The notes: generated from the letters alone by a model not told the origin. Shown: positions 8,553-17,568, numbered from the stretch's first letter. The stretch: DNA of 64,000 bases from Candidatus Eiseniibacteriota bacterium (GCA_016712505.1 JADJQY010000015.1:62001-126000), one strand, 5' to 3'. A program made the numbers and translations.

Positions 8553-9739
8553 TCTCGCCTCCCGCGGCGCAGCTCCGTCGCTGGGGGCTGACAATCACCC
8601 ACGTTTGTCCACTCGATCCTTGGGGATGCCCCGGCGCCTGCACCCACGACGGGTTCGTCGGGTCTCGATCGAAGATCGGTGGGCTCTCGGCCGCCCGACG
8701 CGACACAACCATCCACCTCTGGGCGACTGCTCCACCCCCCTGTCCCTTCACCACTCAACTTGCGCGTTCGGGGTAAGGTGCACATCGCCGACCCGAACAT
8801 GTTCCGCCGCTCCATGCGTGCCTGGCCCCGGTGCCGCGTCTCTGCCACTCCACTTCCGACCCTGGTCCACGCGGACACTTCTCCGACCCGGCTCCTCCGG
8901 TGCTGGTTGAGCCCTGTCCCCTGTTGCCAAGCTGTCCGCGGGTCGTTCCCGCTCCGAAATCTCTTCGGGCGCGGTGCCAAGTGCGAAACTACTCCAGGCA
9001 GCTGAGAGCGACGAACGAATTCCCGCGTGTCGTAGCCCTTCAGCGCGGGGTCACCTTTCCCCGGGCAGGTTGGAGCCATCTTGCTCGCGGCCCCCGTTCG
9101 CCCGTTCCACCGGCAGTCCAAAGACACCCTTCGACCACCATGCCGTGGCGGCTCTCGGACAAGAGACGACCTTGACGGCCCAGAGCCGCGCCCTGACAGT
9201 CGTCCTTCGGAGTGAGTCGAGCCTCGGAGTCGGTCTCTGAATCTTGAGTGCCGTTGCTTCGCTCGTGGCCAGGAAGGCAAATCTCCGGTCTGCTCCCGCC
9301 ACTCGTGTCGCCGGGTCTCGATGCAGGGCCGTACCTCGCCGGGAAACCACGGCGGCTTGCCATGGCTGCGATCAGGATTCCGTCCACGCCGAACGGAGAT
9401 CTGGAGAGCCCGTCGTCAGTGCGCGCGCTCTCCGGACCCGGCGTGAGCAAGGGTCCGGACCCGGCGCCGCGAGGCAGCCGCTCCCCGACTCTGCTCTCGG
9501 TCGGCGCATCCCACACCGCTCTTGCGCCGGGCCGAGTCAACGATCGCGCGAATCGGGCGCAGCCGATGATCGGAAGGGATACCCCCTCCCGGGTCACGCT
9601 GCGGCAGATGCAGACCGGCTTCGACTCGACGCCACGCATCGCGTGAGCCTCCAAGACCCCCGGATGGGGTTGGGAGGAGCGACCCCTACTCCTCTCCAAC
9701 ACTCATCACAGCTTCGGGCGTTCCGTGTCCAGCTCCTTG
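8553..9739. other. 1.19-kb non-coding gap between nosZ and nosD
   Basis: No frame on either strand in this stretch reads like a protein. The open frames present are Arg/Pro/Gly-rich and share no family motifs. It interrupts an otherwise tightly packed operon. I looked for intron domain V, tRNA and transposase ends and saw none. A CACTCAAC octamer at 8753-8760 repeats one half of the operator at 12318-12347, and a GAACATGTTC palindrome lies near 8796-8805. It may be a decayed insertion or hold the promoter of nosDFLY. Confidence 0.5.
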
Positions 9740-11710
9740 CTAGCTCGATTTTACCAGCAGGTACCCAGCCATTTCGATGTGAAGTGCTGAGCAGAACTCG
9801 GTGCAGTAGTACGGGAACACGCCTGCGCGATCCGCGGTGAACGACACATTGCAGACCTTGCCCGGCTCGATACTCAGGTTGACGTTGTACATGTCAATAC
9901 AGAATCCGTGCGTAGCGTCCAGCGCCTGTTCGAGATTCGTGGCGTGAATGTGCACCCGGTCGCCCTTCTTGACTTCAATGATATCGGGATTCAGGTGACT
10001 GCGCACGAGGGTCATGTAGACGTGCACGCCGTCTGACTTTCGGTCTATCCGAACATCCTCTTCCCTTACCGTCGCATGCGGATCTGGGCTCATCGTAATC
10101 GGATTCGTTCCGACCGGAGAGTAGATCTCTATCGGTTTGAGCTTATCGGCGCTGATCATCTGCGCGTAGTGCGGCTCCCCGAGCGGCAGCGGCATGTCGT
10201 AGATGACTTGCAGTTTGTCGCCGGAAATGTCGATGAGCTGAAAGTTCTGCGGCAGAAGCGGCCCAACCCCGTTGAAGCGATCTATGGCCCACTTGTTCAT
10301 CGCTACCAAGTAGCGACCCTTTGGATGCAGGGCATCGCCCTCGGCCGCCGCGAGGTGACCGATATTGTAGTGCACGGGCGTCTTGTCGATCAGCGCAAGG
10401 TCCGCTAGTGACCACTTCGCCACCTTCGACTCGATGAAGATCGACGTGTAGCAGAATCCCCTGTCATCGAACTGCGTGTGCAATGGACCTAGGCCAATCT
10501 CCACCTGACCACGGATGGTGTCGCGGAACGGGAGGATGGGGACACCATAGGGGTCTGTCCCCTCGTAAGTGCCCGACTCCATCAGCGACTTGATCTTGTT
10601 GAAGTCATAGACGGTTGCGTGAGTATCGAGCTTACCCGAGATCACGATGTCGGTGCCGTTGGGCGCGATGTCTACTCCATGCGGACTCTTCGGCTCGGGC
10701 ACGAACGCGAGCAACCCCTCGGAGATGACTGTCTCGAGGGGGATCACGCGCATGCCCGCGATAGTCGTGGTCTTCCCCGCTCGGACGACCGCCTCGGCCT
10801 TGCGCCAGTTGATGACGTGCAGGAAGTCCATGTCGTTCTGTGATGCCCCGGATTCCAACGGAGGATTTCCTTGCTGGATACCCCCCGTGGCACGCTCGGT
10901 GTTGAGCGAATTGCAGAACGCCCAGCCGTCGCTGGCCCCTTTTCCCGCGTCGGCCAGGTCCTGCATATAGGGGGGCAACTCGAGAGCCCAGGATTCTTCC
11001 TTGATGATGCGCCCTTTCGCGCGGTCGAACTTCCAGTAGATCTGGGCTCCCCGGTACTTGTCATTGTAGTCGGAGATCGGCGCGTAGGTGCCGCCCAGCG
11101 GTGCTGCCGCCGCAGAGGTCTCGATCACGTACTCGGTGTTGGGGGTCACGAAGGTGCCGCCGTGGTCGTTCATGACCAGACCGCTCTGCACGATTTGCTT
11201 GGTGGCGAAGTCGCGCAGATCGATGACTGCTACCCGGGCGTTGGCCTTGTCGTTGGCGAATATGAACTGACCGTCGTAGTCGGCGTTGGTTTCGCTGAAG
11301 GCAGGGTGGTGCATGTCGCCCCAGGTCAGCGTGTGTCCCGGCGGAGAGCCGGCATCAAGAACCCCCTGCGTCTCTTCATCGAAGCCATAGCCCTGCCACG
11401 GCTCTGGGGTGAAGACTCCGATATACTTCAGTATTCGCATGCTCGGGACACCGATGACGACCATGTTTCCACCATGGCCGCCGGAGGCGAACAGGTAGAA
11501 CTCGTCCTTCTTACCCGTGGGCGTAAAGGTCTTGAGGGCGGAGACGACGTCTTCTTCGGTCAGCCCCCGATCCAGCATCAACTGCTTGAGGTCGGCACTT
11601 GCACCGACGCCAGCCTTCTTGCCACCTCCACACGAGGCAACGGCGACGAGCCCGAGCACAACGATCAACAGGGTGCCGCCCGTGGAGAGCAGCCCTCGGC
11701 GAGGCTTCAT
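9740..11710 (-). CDS. nosZ: Nitrous-oxide reductase, clade II, lipoprotein form
   Basis: A 656-residue NosZ reducing N2O to N2. Instead of a twin-arginine signal it has a Sec lipoprotein leader with the lipobox VAVASC followed by Gly-Gly-Gly, marking the clade II (atypical) type. The seven-bladed propeller carries the CuZ histidine segments (DMHHPAFSETN, MNDHGGTF, SPHGVDIAPNG, GPLHTQFDD, NIGHLAA). The C-terminal cupredoxin has the complete CuA motif CTEFCSALHIEM. The start ATG at 11710 follows an excellent AAGGAGAAT. The cytochrome c gene ends 61 nt upstream and is the likely electron donor. The signal suggests attachment to a periplasm-facing membrane. Confidence 0.97.
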   Translation of the reverse strand: MKPRRGLLSTGGTLLIVVLGLVAVASCGGGKKAGVGASADLKQLMLDRGLTEEDVVSALKTFTPTGKKDEFYLFASGGHGGNMVVIGVPSMRILKYIGVFTPEPWQGYGFDEETQGVLDAGSPPGHTLTWGDMHHPAFSETNADYDGQFIFANDKANARVAVIDLRDFATKQIVQSGLVMNDHGGTFVTPNTEYVIETSAAAAPLGGTYAPISDYNDKYRGAQIYWKFDRAKGRIIKEESWALELPPYMQDLADAGKGASDGWAFCNSLNTERATGGIQQGNPPLESGASQNDMDFLHVINWRKAEAVVRAGKTTTIAGMRVIPLETVISEGLLAFVPEPKSPHGVDIAPNGTDIVISGKLDTHATVYDFNKIKSLMESGTYEGTDPYGVPILPFRDTIRGQVEIGLGPLHTQFDDRGFCYTSIFIESKVAKWSLADLALIDKTPVHYNIGHLAAAEGDALHPKGRYLVAMNKWAIDRFNGVGPLLPQNFQLIDISGDKLQVIYDMPLPLGEPHYAQMISADKLKPIEIYSPVGTNPITMSPDPHATVREEDVRIDRKSDGVHVYMTLVRSHLNPDIIEVKKGDRVHIHATNLEQALDATHGFCIDMYNVNLSIEPGKVCNVSFTADRAGVFPYYCTEFCSALHIEMAGYLLVKSS

Positions 11711-11771
11711 GGTATTCTCCTTGGTCAGGGTCAGGTACCGGAGCTGCGGGAGTGATCCCGCCGTCACCCAC

Positions 11772-12179
11772 CTAGAGTTCTCCGAACGATCGAACCATCT
11801 CGCGCAGCGCCGCCACCACCGCGGGCTTCGCCTGCAGGTCTGGATTCGCAACCATTTGCGCGCTCTTGCCGACGGCGGTGCCGCCGTAAACGATGACCTT
11901 CTCGATCTCCTCGTCAGTGACCGTCTTCTGCCACTCGGCATCCCCGTAGTTGCGGGGCTTGGGATCGAGTGCCGCGGCGCCGGGTCCATCCCCTCGCCCG
12001 AATTGTCCGTGGCAAGCTGCGCACCGCGACTTGTAGAGGGTCTGAGCCTCTTGCCGGTCCGCCGTGGTGACCCTCGCAGTTTTGGACTGGCCCCCAGACC
12101 CTCCGCCACAGCCGGAGATGAGTCCCATGGTCACGAGTAGTGCCGTGGGGACCAGGGTCACAATGATCGTTCCTCGCAT
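11772..12179 (-). CDS. Class I cytochrome c lipoprotein
   Basis: A 135-residue exported monohaem cytochrome. A short leader ends in the lipobox GLISGC followed by Gly/Ser residues. Haem attachment is CAACHGQFGRGDGPG, with a candidate axial Met in GKSAQMVANPDL. The start ATG at 12179 has GGAGG about 9 nt upstream. It is the first gene of the nos transcript, directly before nosZ, which is common in clade II clusters and suggests it feeds electrons to CuA. Both proteins are lipid-anchored, which would keep donor and acceptor close. Confidence 0.88.
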   Translation of the reverse strand: MRGTIIVTLVPTALLVTMGLISGCGGGSGGQSKTARVTTADRQEAQTLYKSRCAACHGQFGRGDGPGAAALDPKPRNYGDAEWQKTVTDEEIEKVIVYGGTAVGKSAQMVANPDLQAKPAVVAALREMVRSFGEL

Positions 12180-12317
12180 CTCTCTTGCCTCCGAGTGGTG
12201 CTTGACCGCCGATATCCAACGGGCCGCCGAGAGCACCTGACCAGCGTGTATCCGTACTCCTTGACCGCCTGGCAGGAGCATCGGGCCTTGGAACGACAGC
12301 AACCGTGCCCCTACGAT

Positions 12318-12347
12318 CACTCAACACACTGCATGATGTGTTGAGTG
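12318..12347. promoter_or_regulatory. Perfect palindrome upstream of the nos operon, candidate operator
   Basis: CACTCAACACA (12318-12328), an 8-nt spacer, then TGTGTTGAGTG (12337-12347). The arms are perfect 11-bp inverted repeats. The site lies about 140 nt upstream of the first nos gene. It does not match the FNR/CRP order TTGA...TCAA, since the half-sites face the other way. The Rrf2 protein encoded at the end of the operon is the obvious candidate ligand. Confidence 0.6.
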
Positions 12348-12672
12348 CAACACCGTGTCAAGTCTCGGATGCGCCGACCAGCGATGAACGCCCCGGGATG
12401 GCGGTCCCCTCGGATCGTGGGCAGGTCGTGTAGCCCCAGTCGACCGACCGCGGGGCAGGGAAACGCATGCGATCCCGAGAGAACCCAGCGCGGCCCGAAG
12501 CCGCGCCCCGCGTCCCCGGAAGCACCTCTGTCGCTCCGGCCGGCACGAGGGGTCGAGGAGTAGACCGGTGAGGTGTCGCAGGCTCACCGATGTGCATGCT
12601 CGACGTTTCGGGTCCGCGATCCCACCTATCCGTCGAGTCCCGCCGCATGACGTACGGCGGGAACCGGAGTGG
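12348..12672. other. Intergenic stretch, nothing recognised
   Basis: About 325 bp between the nos operator and the dispersed repeat copy B. No gene-like frame, RNA gene or clear promoter was seen. Confidence 0.5.
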
Positions 12673-12755
12673 GCGGCGCGCGTGACGCGCCGCCGATTTC
12701 AAATCCACGTGGGTCGGGAGCAGGTGGAGCGGGGGACTTCCGCGGTTTGGTGCAG
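12673..12755 (+). repeat. Dispersed hairpin repeat, copy B
   Basis: Starts with the hairpin GGCGGCGCG-CGTGA-CGCGCCGCC (beginning one base earlier). It continues with CCACGTGGGTCGGGAGCAG and ends near TGCAG, matching copy A at 3642-3725. It sits downstream of rho in the opposite orientation. Confidence 0.65.
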
Positions 12756-12789
12756 GGCCGCCCGGAGGGAGAAGAGAGCTGCGCCGGGG

Positions 12790-12830
12790 AAAAAAGGCGG
12801 GAAGGCAGCGGCGGGGCGCTGCCCCGCCGC
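12790..12830 (-). terminator. Terminator-like hairpin after rho
   Basis: On the minus strand a 10-bp perfect stem (GCGGCGGGGC, 3-nt loop) begins 3 nt past the rho stop. A T6 run follows 12 nt later. The spacing to the T-run is longer than in a classical intrinsic terminator. Confidence 0.6.
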
Positions 12831-12832
12831 GG

Positions 12833-14155
12833 TTAGGCGTTCATCGACTCGAGGAACTTTCGGTTGGTCTTGGTGACCGACATCTTCTCGACCAGGAACT
12901 CCATCGCCTCGACAACGTTCATCTCGCTCAGGAACTTACGTAGGATCCAGAGCTTGCGCAGATCGGCATCGGGGATCAGCAGCTCCTCCTTGCGGGTGCC
13001 GGAGCGATTGATGTCCATCGCGGGGAAGATGCGCTTGTCCGAGAGCTTCCGATCGAGCACCAGTTCCATGTTTCCCGTGCCCTTGAACTCCTCGAAGATG
13101 ACGTCGTCCATGCGCGAGCCGGTCTCGATCAGTGCGGTGGCGATGATGGTGAGCGAGCCCCCCTCCTCCACGTTGCGCGCTGCGCCGAAGAAGCGCTTCG
13201 GGCGGTGCAGCGCATTGGCGTCGACGCCTCCGGAGAGGATCTTGCCGGAGTGGGGCACCACCGTGTTGTAGGCGCGGGCCAGGCGGGTGATCGAGTCGAG
13301 CAGGATCACCACGTCCCGCTTGTGCTCGACCAGGCGGCGGGCCTTCTCGATCACCATCTCGGCTACCTGGACGTGCCGTTCGGCAGGTTCATCGAAGGTG
13401 GAGGAGATCACCTCGGCCTGGACCGAGCGCTCCATGTCGGTCACTTCTTCCGGGCGTTCGTCGATCAGGAGGACGATCAGCATCACCTCGGGGTGGTTCT
13501 CGGTCACCGCGTTGGCGATCCGCTGCAGGACCATCGTCTTTCCCGCCTTGGGCGGCGAGACGATGAGGCCGCGCTGTCCCTTCCCGATCGGGGAGAGGAG
13601 ATCGATGATCCGGGTCGACAGGTCCCGGCTCTTCATCTCCAGGTTCAGCTTCTCCATCGGGTAGAGCGGCGTGAGGTTGTCGAAGAGGGTCTTCTCTTTC
13701 GCCGCCTCCGGGCTCTCGAAGTTGACCGCCTCGACCCGCAGGAGGGCAAAGTAGCGTTCGCCGTCCTTGGGCGGACGGACCTGCCCCTGCACCGTGTCGC
13801 CGGTGCGGAGGTCGAAGCGCTTGATCTGGGAGGGCGAGACGTAGATGTCGTCCGCGCTCGGCAGGTAGTTGTAGTCGGTGGAGCGGAGGAAGCCGTACCC
13901 CTCGGGCAGGATCTCCAGAACCCCGGTGGAGAAGATGAGCCCGTTCTTCTGGGTCTGACCCTCGAGGATCTTGAAGATGAGGTCCTGCTTCCGCAGTCCG
14001 CTCGTGCCCTGGATGCCCAGATCCTGGGCGACCTTCATCAGGTCGGACACGGTCTTCTTCTTCATCTCCGAGATGTCCATCGCCGGCGAATCGCTGGCGG
14101 CGGCGACGGGGGCCTCGGTCGTCTCTTCGTCCTTGGGCTGCGGGGGATTCTTCAT
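12833..14155 (-). CDS. rho: Transcription termination factor Rho
   Basis: A 440-residue hexameric RNA helicase. The N-terminal helix region leads into the RNA-binding cold-shock-like domain (GVLEILPEGYGFLRS, then DDIYVSPSQIKRF). The ATPase core has Walker A SPPKAGKTMVLQ and LLIDERPEEVTD, plus SITRLARAYNTV, the Q-loop SGGVDANALHRPKRFFGAARN and the R-loop region RMDDVIFEEFKGTGNMEL. All motifs are intact and there is no large N-terminal insert. I placed the start at the ATG at 14155; no strong Shine-Dalgarno is visible, and an ATG at 14203 is an alternative. Confidence 0.96.
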   Translation of the reverse strand: MKNPPQPKDEETTEAPVAAASDSPAMDISEMKKKTVSDLMKVAQDLGIQGTSGLRKQDLIFKILEGQTQKNGLIFSTGVLEILPEGYGFLRSTDYNYLPSADDIYVSPSQIKRFDLRTGDTVQGQVRPPKDGERYFALLRVEAVNFESPEAAKEKTLFDNLTPLYPMEKLNLEMKSRDLSTRIIDLLSPIGKGQRGLIVSPPKAGKTMVLQRIANAVTENHPEVMLIVLLIDERPEEVTDMERSVQAEVISSTFDEPAERHVQVAEMVIEKARRLVEHKRDVVILLDSITRLARAYNTVVPHSGKILSGGVDANALHRPKRFFGAARNVEEGGSLTIIATALIETGSRMDDVIFEEFKGTGNMELVLDRKLSDKRIFPAMDINRSGTRKEELLIPDADLRKLWILRKFLSEMNVVEAMEFLVEKMSVTKTNRKFLESMNA

Positions 14156-14387
14156 GGGGATTGCTCTGATCCAGTCTTGTGGGTTCTGCGCCTCGCGGCA
14201 CATGGCACCGCGGGCTGGGTTCTTCCCGACTCGGTCCCCTGCGTGTGGGCGGGGAAGGAACGGGACTGCTGAAAAGTACGGGATTACACGCGGGAACACG
14301 ACACGCGGATACAACGCTCGGGGGATGCCGCGACGGTACTGGTACGGCCGACGAACCCGCGCAATCTACGAACCCGTTTGCCGGATG

Positions 14388-15437
14388 TCAACCGGATTCG
14401 CCCGAGGCCGGTCCCTCGTCCGGACCGTCCGAGGGGGGCCGGAAGAGCTGCCGCACCACCTCCCCCGCCGCCTCGAGCCGGTCATTCCGGGCCGCGGCGA
14501 GGTCCTCCCGCACCCAGTCGGGGCGGCGGGCGGCGGTCCCTAGCCACTCGCGCGCAAACCGGCCGTCGCGCACCTCGGCCAGCACCGACCGCAGCGTCGC
14601 ACGGGCTGTCTCGTCGATCAGTCGGGGGCCGCGTGAGAGGTCACCGTAGAGCGCGGTCGGACTGATCCGTCGGCGCATCCCCTCGATGCCGAACCGTTCC
14701 ACCAGCTCCGCGGTGAGGCGGAGTTGCTGCACACACTCCAGGTAGGCCATCTCGGGTGGATACCCCGCATCGGTCAAGGTATCGAACGCCGCCGTCAACA
14801 GGCTGTTCATCCCCCCACAGAGGACCGCCTGCTCGCCGAAGAGGTCGATTTCCGCCTCCTGCGCCACTTCGGCCCGGAAGACCCCGGCACGCGCGGCACC
14901 GATCGCTGCGGCGTAGGCCCGGGCGAGAGCCTCCGTCCTGCCCGACGCGTCCTGATGCAGGGCGAGAATCGCCGGTACGCCGAATCCCTCGACATAGCGG
15001 CTCCGCACCTGGACGCCGGGGCCGGCCGGTGCGACGACGAAGACGTCCCACGCCGGATCGAGGCGAGGCGTTCCGAATCTGACGGTGAAGCCATGAGCGA
15101 AGACCACAGCGCGGAGGCGCGACCCGGCCGTGGCGGCGAGCTGCTCGAGCTGAGCGGCCTGCGTCTCATCCGGGGTCAGGAGGGCGGCGAGGTCGGCCGC
15201 GGAGGCGGCCTCTTGCCACGGTTTGACCGTGAACCGATCGGCCGTCGCCGCCGCAGCTCCGGCGCCGCCCGGCCGGACGCCGACCCAAACATCGATGCCG
15301 GAGTCGCGCAGGTTGAGCGCCTGGGCGCGCCCCTGATTGCCGTAGCCGATCACCGCACAGGTCAGCCCCCGAAGCGGATCGAGCGGGCAGTCCGCCTCCC
15401 GAAGGAGAGGAAGTCTGCCCGCTCGATTCTCGTTCAT
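14388..15437 (-). CDS. Ketol-acid reductoisomerase-like protein with altered active site
   Basis: A 349-residue protein with the IlvC class I layout. A Rossmann domain contains AVIGYGNQGRAQALNLRDSG and a HG pair in FAHGFTV. The knotted C-terminal domain contains EIDLFGEQAVLCGGM and ISPTALYG. Residues matching E. coli H132, E213, D217, E221, E389 and S414 are present. The essential lysine (K155, in VAPK.PG) is Ala here (VAPAGPGVQVR, residue ~138) and E393 is Gln (YLECVQQL, residue ~238). It is not next to ilvB or ilvN. It could be a neofunctionalised or inactive paralogue rather than the valine-pathway enzyme. The start is ATG 15437; ATG 15461 is equally possible. Confidence 0.8.
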   Translation of the reverse strand: MNENRAGRLPLLREADCPLDPLRGLTCAVIGYGNQGRAQALNLRDSGIDVWVGVRPGGAGAAAATADRFTVKPWQEAASAADLAALLTPDETQAAQLEQLAATAGSRLRAVVFAHGFTVRFGTPRLDPAWDVFVVAPAGPGVQVRSRYVEGFGVPAILALHQDASGRTEALARAYAAAIGAARAGVFRAEVAQEAEIDLFGEQAVLCGGMNSLLTAAFDTLTDAGYPPEMAYLECVQQLRLTAELVERFGIEGMRRRISPTALYGDLSRGPRLIDETARATLRSVLAEVRDGRFAREWLGTAARRPDWVREDLAAARNDRLEAAGEVVRQLFRPPSDGPDEGPASGESG

Positions 15438-15482
15438 CGGAGTGCGGCCCGCTCGGTCCATGCGTGCCGGGTCCGCACGTCG

Positions 15483-16805
15483 CTACTTCTGGGCCGCGAA
15501 CTTGGTGTCGTAGCGCTGCGACCCGCCCACGAAGGCGAAGCCGGTGCCGCGGACCCAGTAGAACCAGCACTCCCACTCGTTGTTCGACGAGTCGGTGAAG
15601 GTGCGCAGTTCGTCCGGCTGTCCGTTCTCCCGAAACCGCCGCGCGATGTCCGAAGTCGGTCCGTGCTTCTCCGACCGGGCGCGGGCGTCGGCCGCTGCCA
15701 CCTGGTTGCCGTTCCGCAGCGCGCGTCCGAAGATGATCCCCTGGAGTCGCGCGTTCTTGTTGCCGAGCTTGTCCTCCATGATGCCGAGCAGTTCATGGTA
15801 GGTGCCGTCCGACGGCTTGGTGTCCACCAGCTTCCGGGCCCAGTCACGGCCGTTCTGATACTGCTCGAGGTCCTTGTAGACCAGCGCCAGGTTGTACATC
15901 ACGTCGACGTCGTCGGTCGTGAGCTTGAGCACGCCAGCGTAGAAGTCGGCCGCCTTCTGCAGGAATTCCTTCTCCTGCCCCTTGTCCAGGTAGGCCAGCT
16001 CGTAGGCGGCGGAACCGCGCTGGAAGAGCAGGTCCGACTGCTCCTTCGGGTCCTCCGACACCACCTCCGAGGCCTGGGCGTAGAGCGCGAGCGCCTGGGT
16101 AAAGGCGCTGCGGGCGACGGTGGAGTCGGCACTGGTCCGCTTCTCCATCGCATCGGCCGCATCCTGGTACAGCTTCTGGCCCTGCCCGAAGTAGACGTTG
16201 TACAAGATCGCCTTGGTCGCGGGATCTTCTGGAGCCATTTCGCGGACCGTGTTGAAGATGGTCAGCGCGCTGTCGACCCGGTTGAGGTTGAAGTACATCT
16301 TCCCGAGGTTCTCGAGAGTCTGCTTGCGGTCCTTCTCGTTGGCATAGACGAAGGCCTTCTTGAAGTAGTTGAGGCCGGTGCGGTAGTTCCTCTGTGCCCC
16401 TGACTTGTCGCCGCTGTCGGTGTTCTCCTGCGCCGCCTTGGCCGAGGTGATTCCGGCCGCGAAACGCTCGCTCCAGTAGTGGCCGCGAACGTCCTCGACC
16501 ATCTTCTGGATGCGGGGGTCGAGCTTTATCGCCAGGTCGAAGTTCGCCGCCGCGGAGTCGGCCTTCTCGGTGGTGTTCGAGGTCGAGTCGGCGCGCTCCA
16601 GCTCGGCGAAGGCGCGTCCGAGCCACATGCGGGCCTCCCCCGAAGCGGGCATCTGCTGGCGCGCGAGCTTGAACGTCTCGAGCGCGCGGTCGTACCGCTT
16701 CTGATCGAAGTGGAGCTTGCCTCCAGCCAGGTTCGGGTTGCTGCATCCTACCCAGACGACCGCCGCGGTGATCGCTACGGCCGCTGCACAGCGGATCTGT
16801 TTCAT
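15483..16805 (-). CDS. TPR-repeat lipoprotein
   Basis: A 440-residue lipoprotein. The leader ends at the lipobox VWVGC (near residue 21). Tetratricopeptide-like helical pairs span most of the chain (FDQKRYDRALETFKLARQ; ALTIFNTVREMAPEDPATK; DVMYNLALVYKDLEQYQNG). A short C-terminal beta region follows (WECWFYWVRGTGFAFVGG). The start ATG at 16805 follows AAGGGAAT. Its stop is 45 nt before the reductoisomerase-like gene on the same strand, so the two may be cotranscribed. Probably a periplasmic-face scaffold; partner unknown. Confidence 0.8.
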   Translation of the reverse strand: MKQIRCAAAVAITAAVVWVGCSNPNLAGGKLHFDQKRYDRALETFKLARQQMPASGEARMWLGRAFAELERADSTSNTTEKADSAAANFDLAIKLDPRIQKMVEDVRGHYWSERFAAGITSAKAAQENTDSGDKSGAQRNYRTGLNYFKKAFVYANEKDRKQTLENLGKMYFNLNRVDSALTIFNTVREMAPEDPATKAILYNVYFGQGQKLYQDAADAMEKRTSADSTVARSAFTQALALYAQASEVVSEDPKEQSDLLFQRGSAAYELAYLDKGQEKEFLQKAADFYAGVLKLTTDDVDVMYNLALVYKDLEQYQNGRDWARKLVDTKPSDGTYHELLGIMEDKLGNKNARLQGIIFGRALRNGNQVAAADARARSEKHGPTSDIARRFRENGQPDELRTFTDSSNNEWECWFYWVRGTGFAFVGGSQRYDTKFAAQK

Positions 16806-16908
16806 GTTCGGATTCCCTTTCCCCATCCCCGGGGTGGACCTTCCTGGACGGGCCAAAAACGTCGTCGTGGACGATCGGATTGCAGAGTAGGGAGGGGTCT
16901 CGGGGGTG

Positions 16909-17568
16909 TCAAGGGACGAGCAGCGACCGGAGTTCCGCCACCGATCCCACCAACCGATCCGCCCCTTCCAGCTCCGCGGCCTCGCCGTACCCGTAGGTGC
17001 AGCCGATGAAAAATGCGCCGGTGGCGCGCGCCCCCTCCAGATCGCTGTGACGATCGCCGACCATCACCACTCCGGCGCCGCCGAGGTCACGGTGCGCCGC
17101 CCGCAGCATCTCTGCCTTGCTCGCCATTCCGTCCTTGCCGTGGTGGTAGAGGCCGTCGAGGAGCGCGGCGTAGCCGACCCGCTCGGCCACCGCACCGATG
17201 TAGCGATCGCCGGCGTTGGTCACCAGGGCGAGCTTCTTCCCCCGCGCCCGCAGTTCGAGCAGTAGCTCACGCGCTCCGGGGAAGAGTCGCCCCCGGGCCA
17301 ACACATCCCGCGCCTCGAGTTCCACGCAGATGAGGCGAAACTCGGCCGCACGCGACTTGAGCGGTTCGGGCAAGAGTTGGACGAAGAACTCCAGCCCGGG
17401 AAGCCCGGTGAGGCGACAGATTTCAGCGTCGGTCGGAGCGGGCAGCTCGTGCCCGGCCGCCCGGCAAAAGGCGACATGCGCCTCCTGAATCGCCGGGTTC
17501 GCCACCTCGTGCGAGGCGAAGAGGGTTCCGTCGTTGTCGAAGCAGATCAGACCGGCGCGGTCAGGCAT
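16909..17568 (-). CDS. HAD-family hydrolase, phosphoglycolate-phosphatase-like
   Basis: A 219-residue soluble HAD phosphatase. Motif I is FDNDGTL with both Asp residues, motif II LVTNAG, motif III lysine in HGKDGMASKAEML, motif IV VGDRHSDLEGARATGA. A helical cap (type C1) lies between motifs I and II, as in Gph/PGPase and PpaX. The start ATG at 17568 has AAGGACG upstream. Substrate cannot be assigned from sequence. It ends 103 nt before the TPR lipoprotein start and lies downstream of priA on the same strand. Confidence 0.85.
   Translation of the reverse strand: MPDRAGLICFDNDGTLFASHEVANPAIQEAHVAFCRAAGHELPAPTDAEICRLTGLPGLEFFVQLLPEPLKSRAAEFRLICVELEARDVLARGRLFPGARELLLELRARGKKLALVTNAGDRYIGAVAERVGYAALLDGLYHHGKDGMASKAEMLRAAHRDLGGAGVVMVGDRHSDLEGARATGAFFIGCTYGYGEAAELEGADRLVGSVAELRSLLVP

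Noticed and set aside
8796..8805. GAACATGTTC as a LexA box
   Set aside because: Firmicute-type LexA boxes need GAAC-N4-GTTC; here the spacer is 2 nt and no SOS gene follows.
8553..9739. Possible group II intron or retroelement in the nos gap
   Set aside because: No domain V hairpin, no GUGYG-type 5' end and no reverse transcriptase frame could be found.
12318..12347. FNR/CRP-type box
   Set aside because: The half-sites are in the opposite order (TCAA...TTGA) and too far apart for the TTGA-N6-TCAA consensus.
12690..12705. T-loop-like TTCAAATCC hinting at a tRNA
   Set aside because: No acceptor or anticodon stem can be built around it, and the matching repeat copy A lacks the motif.
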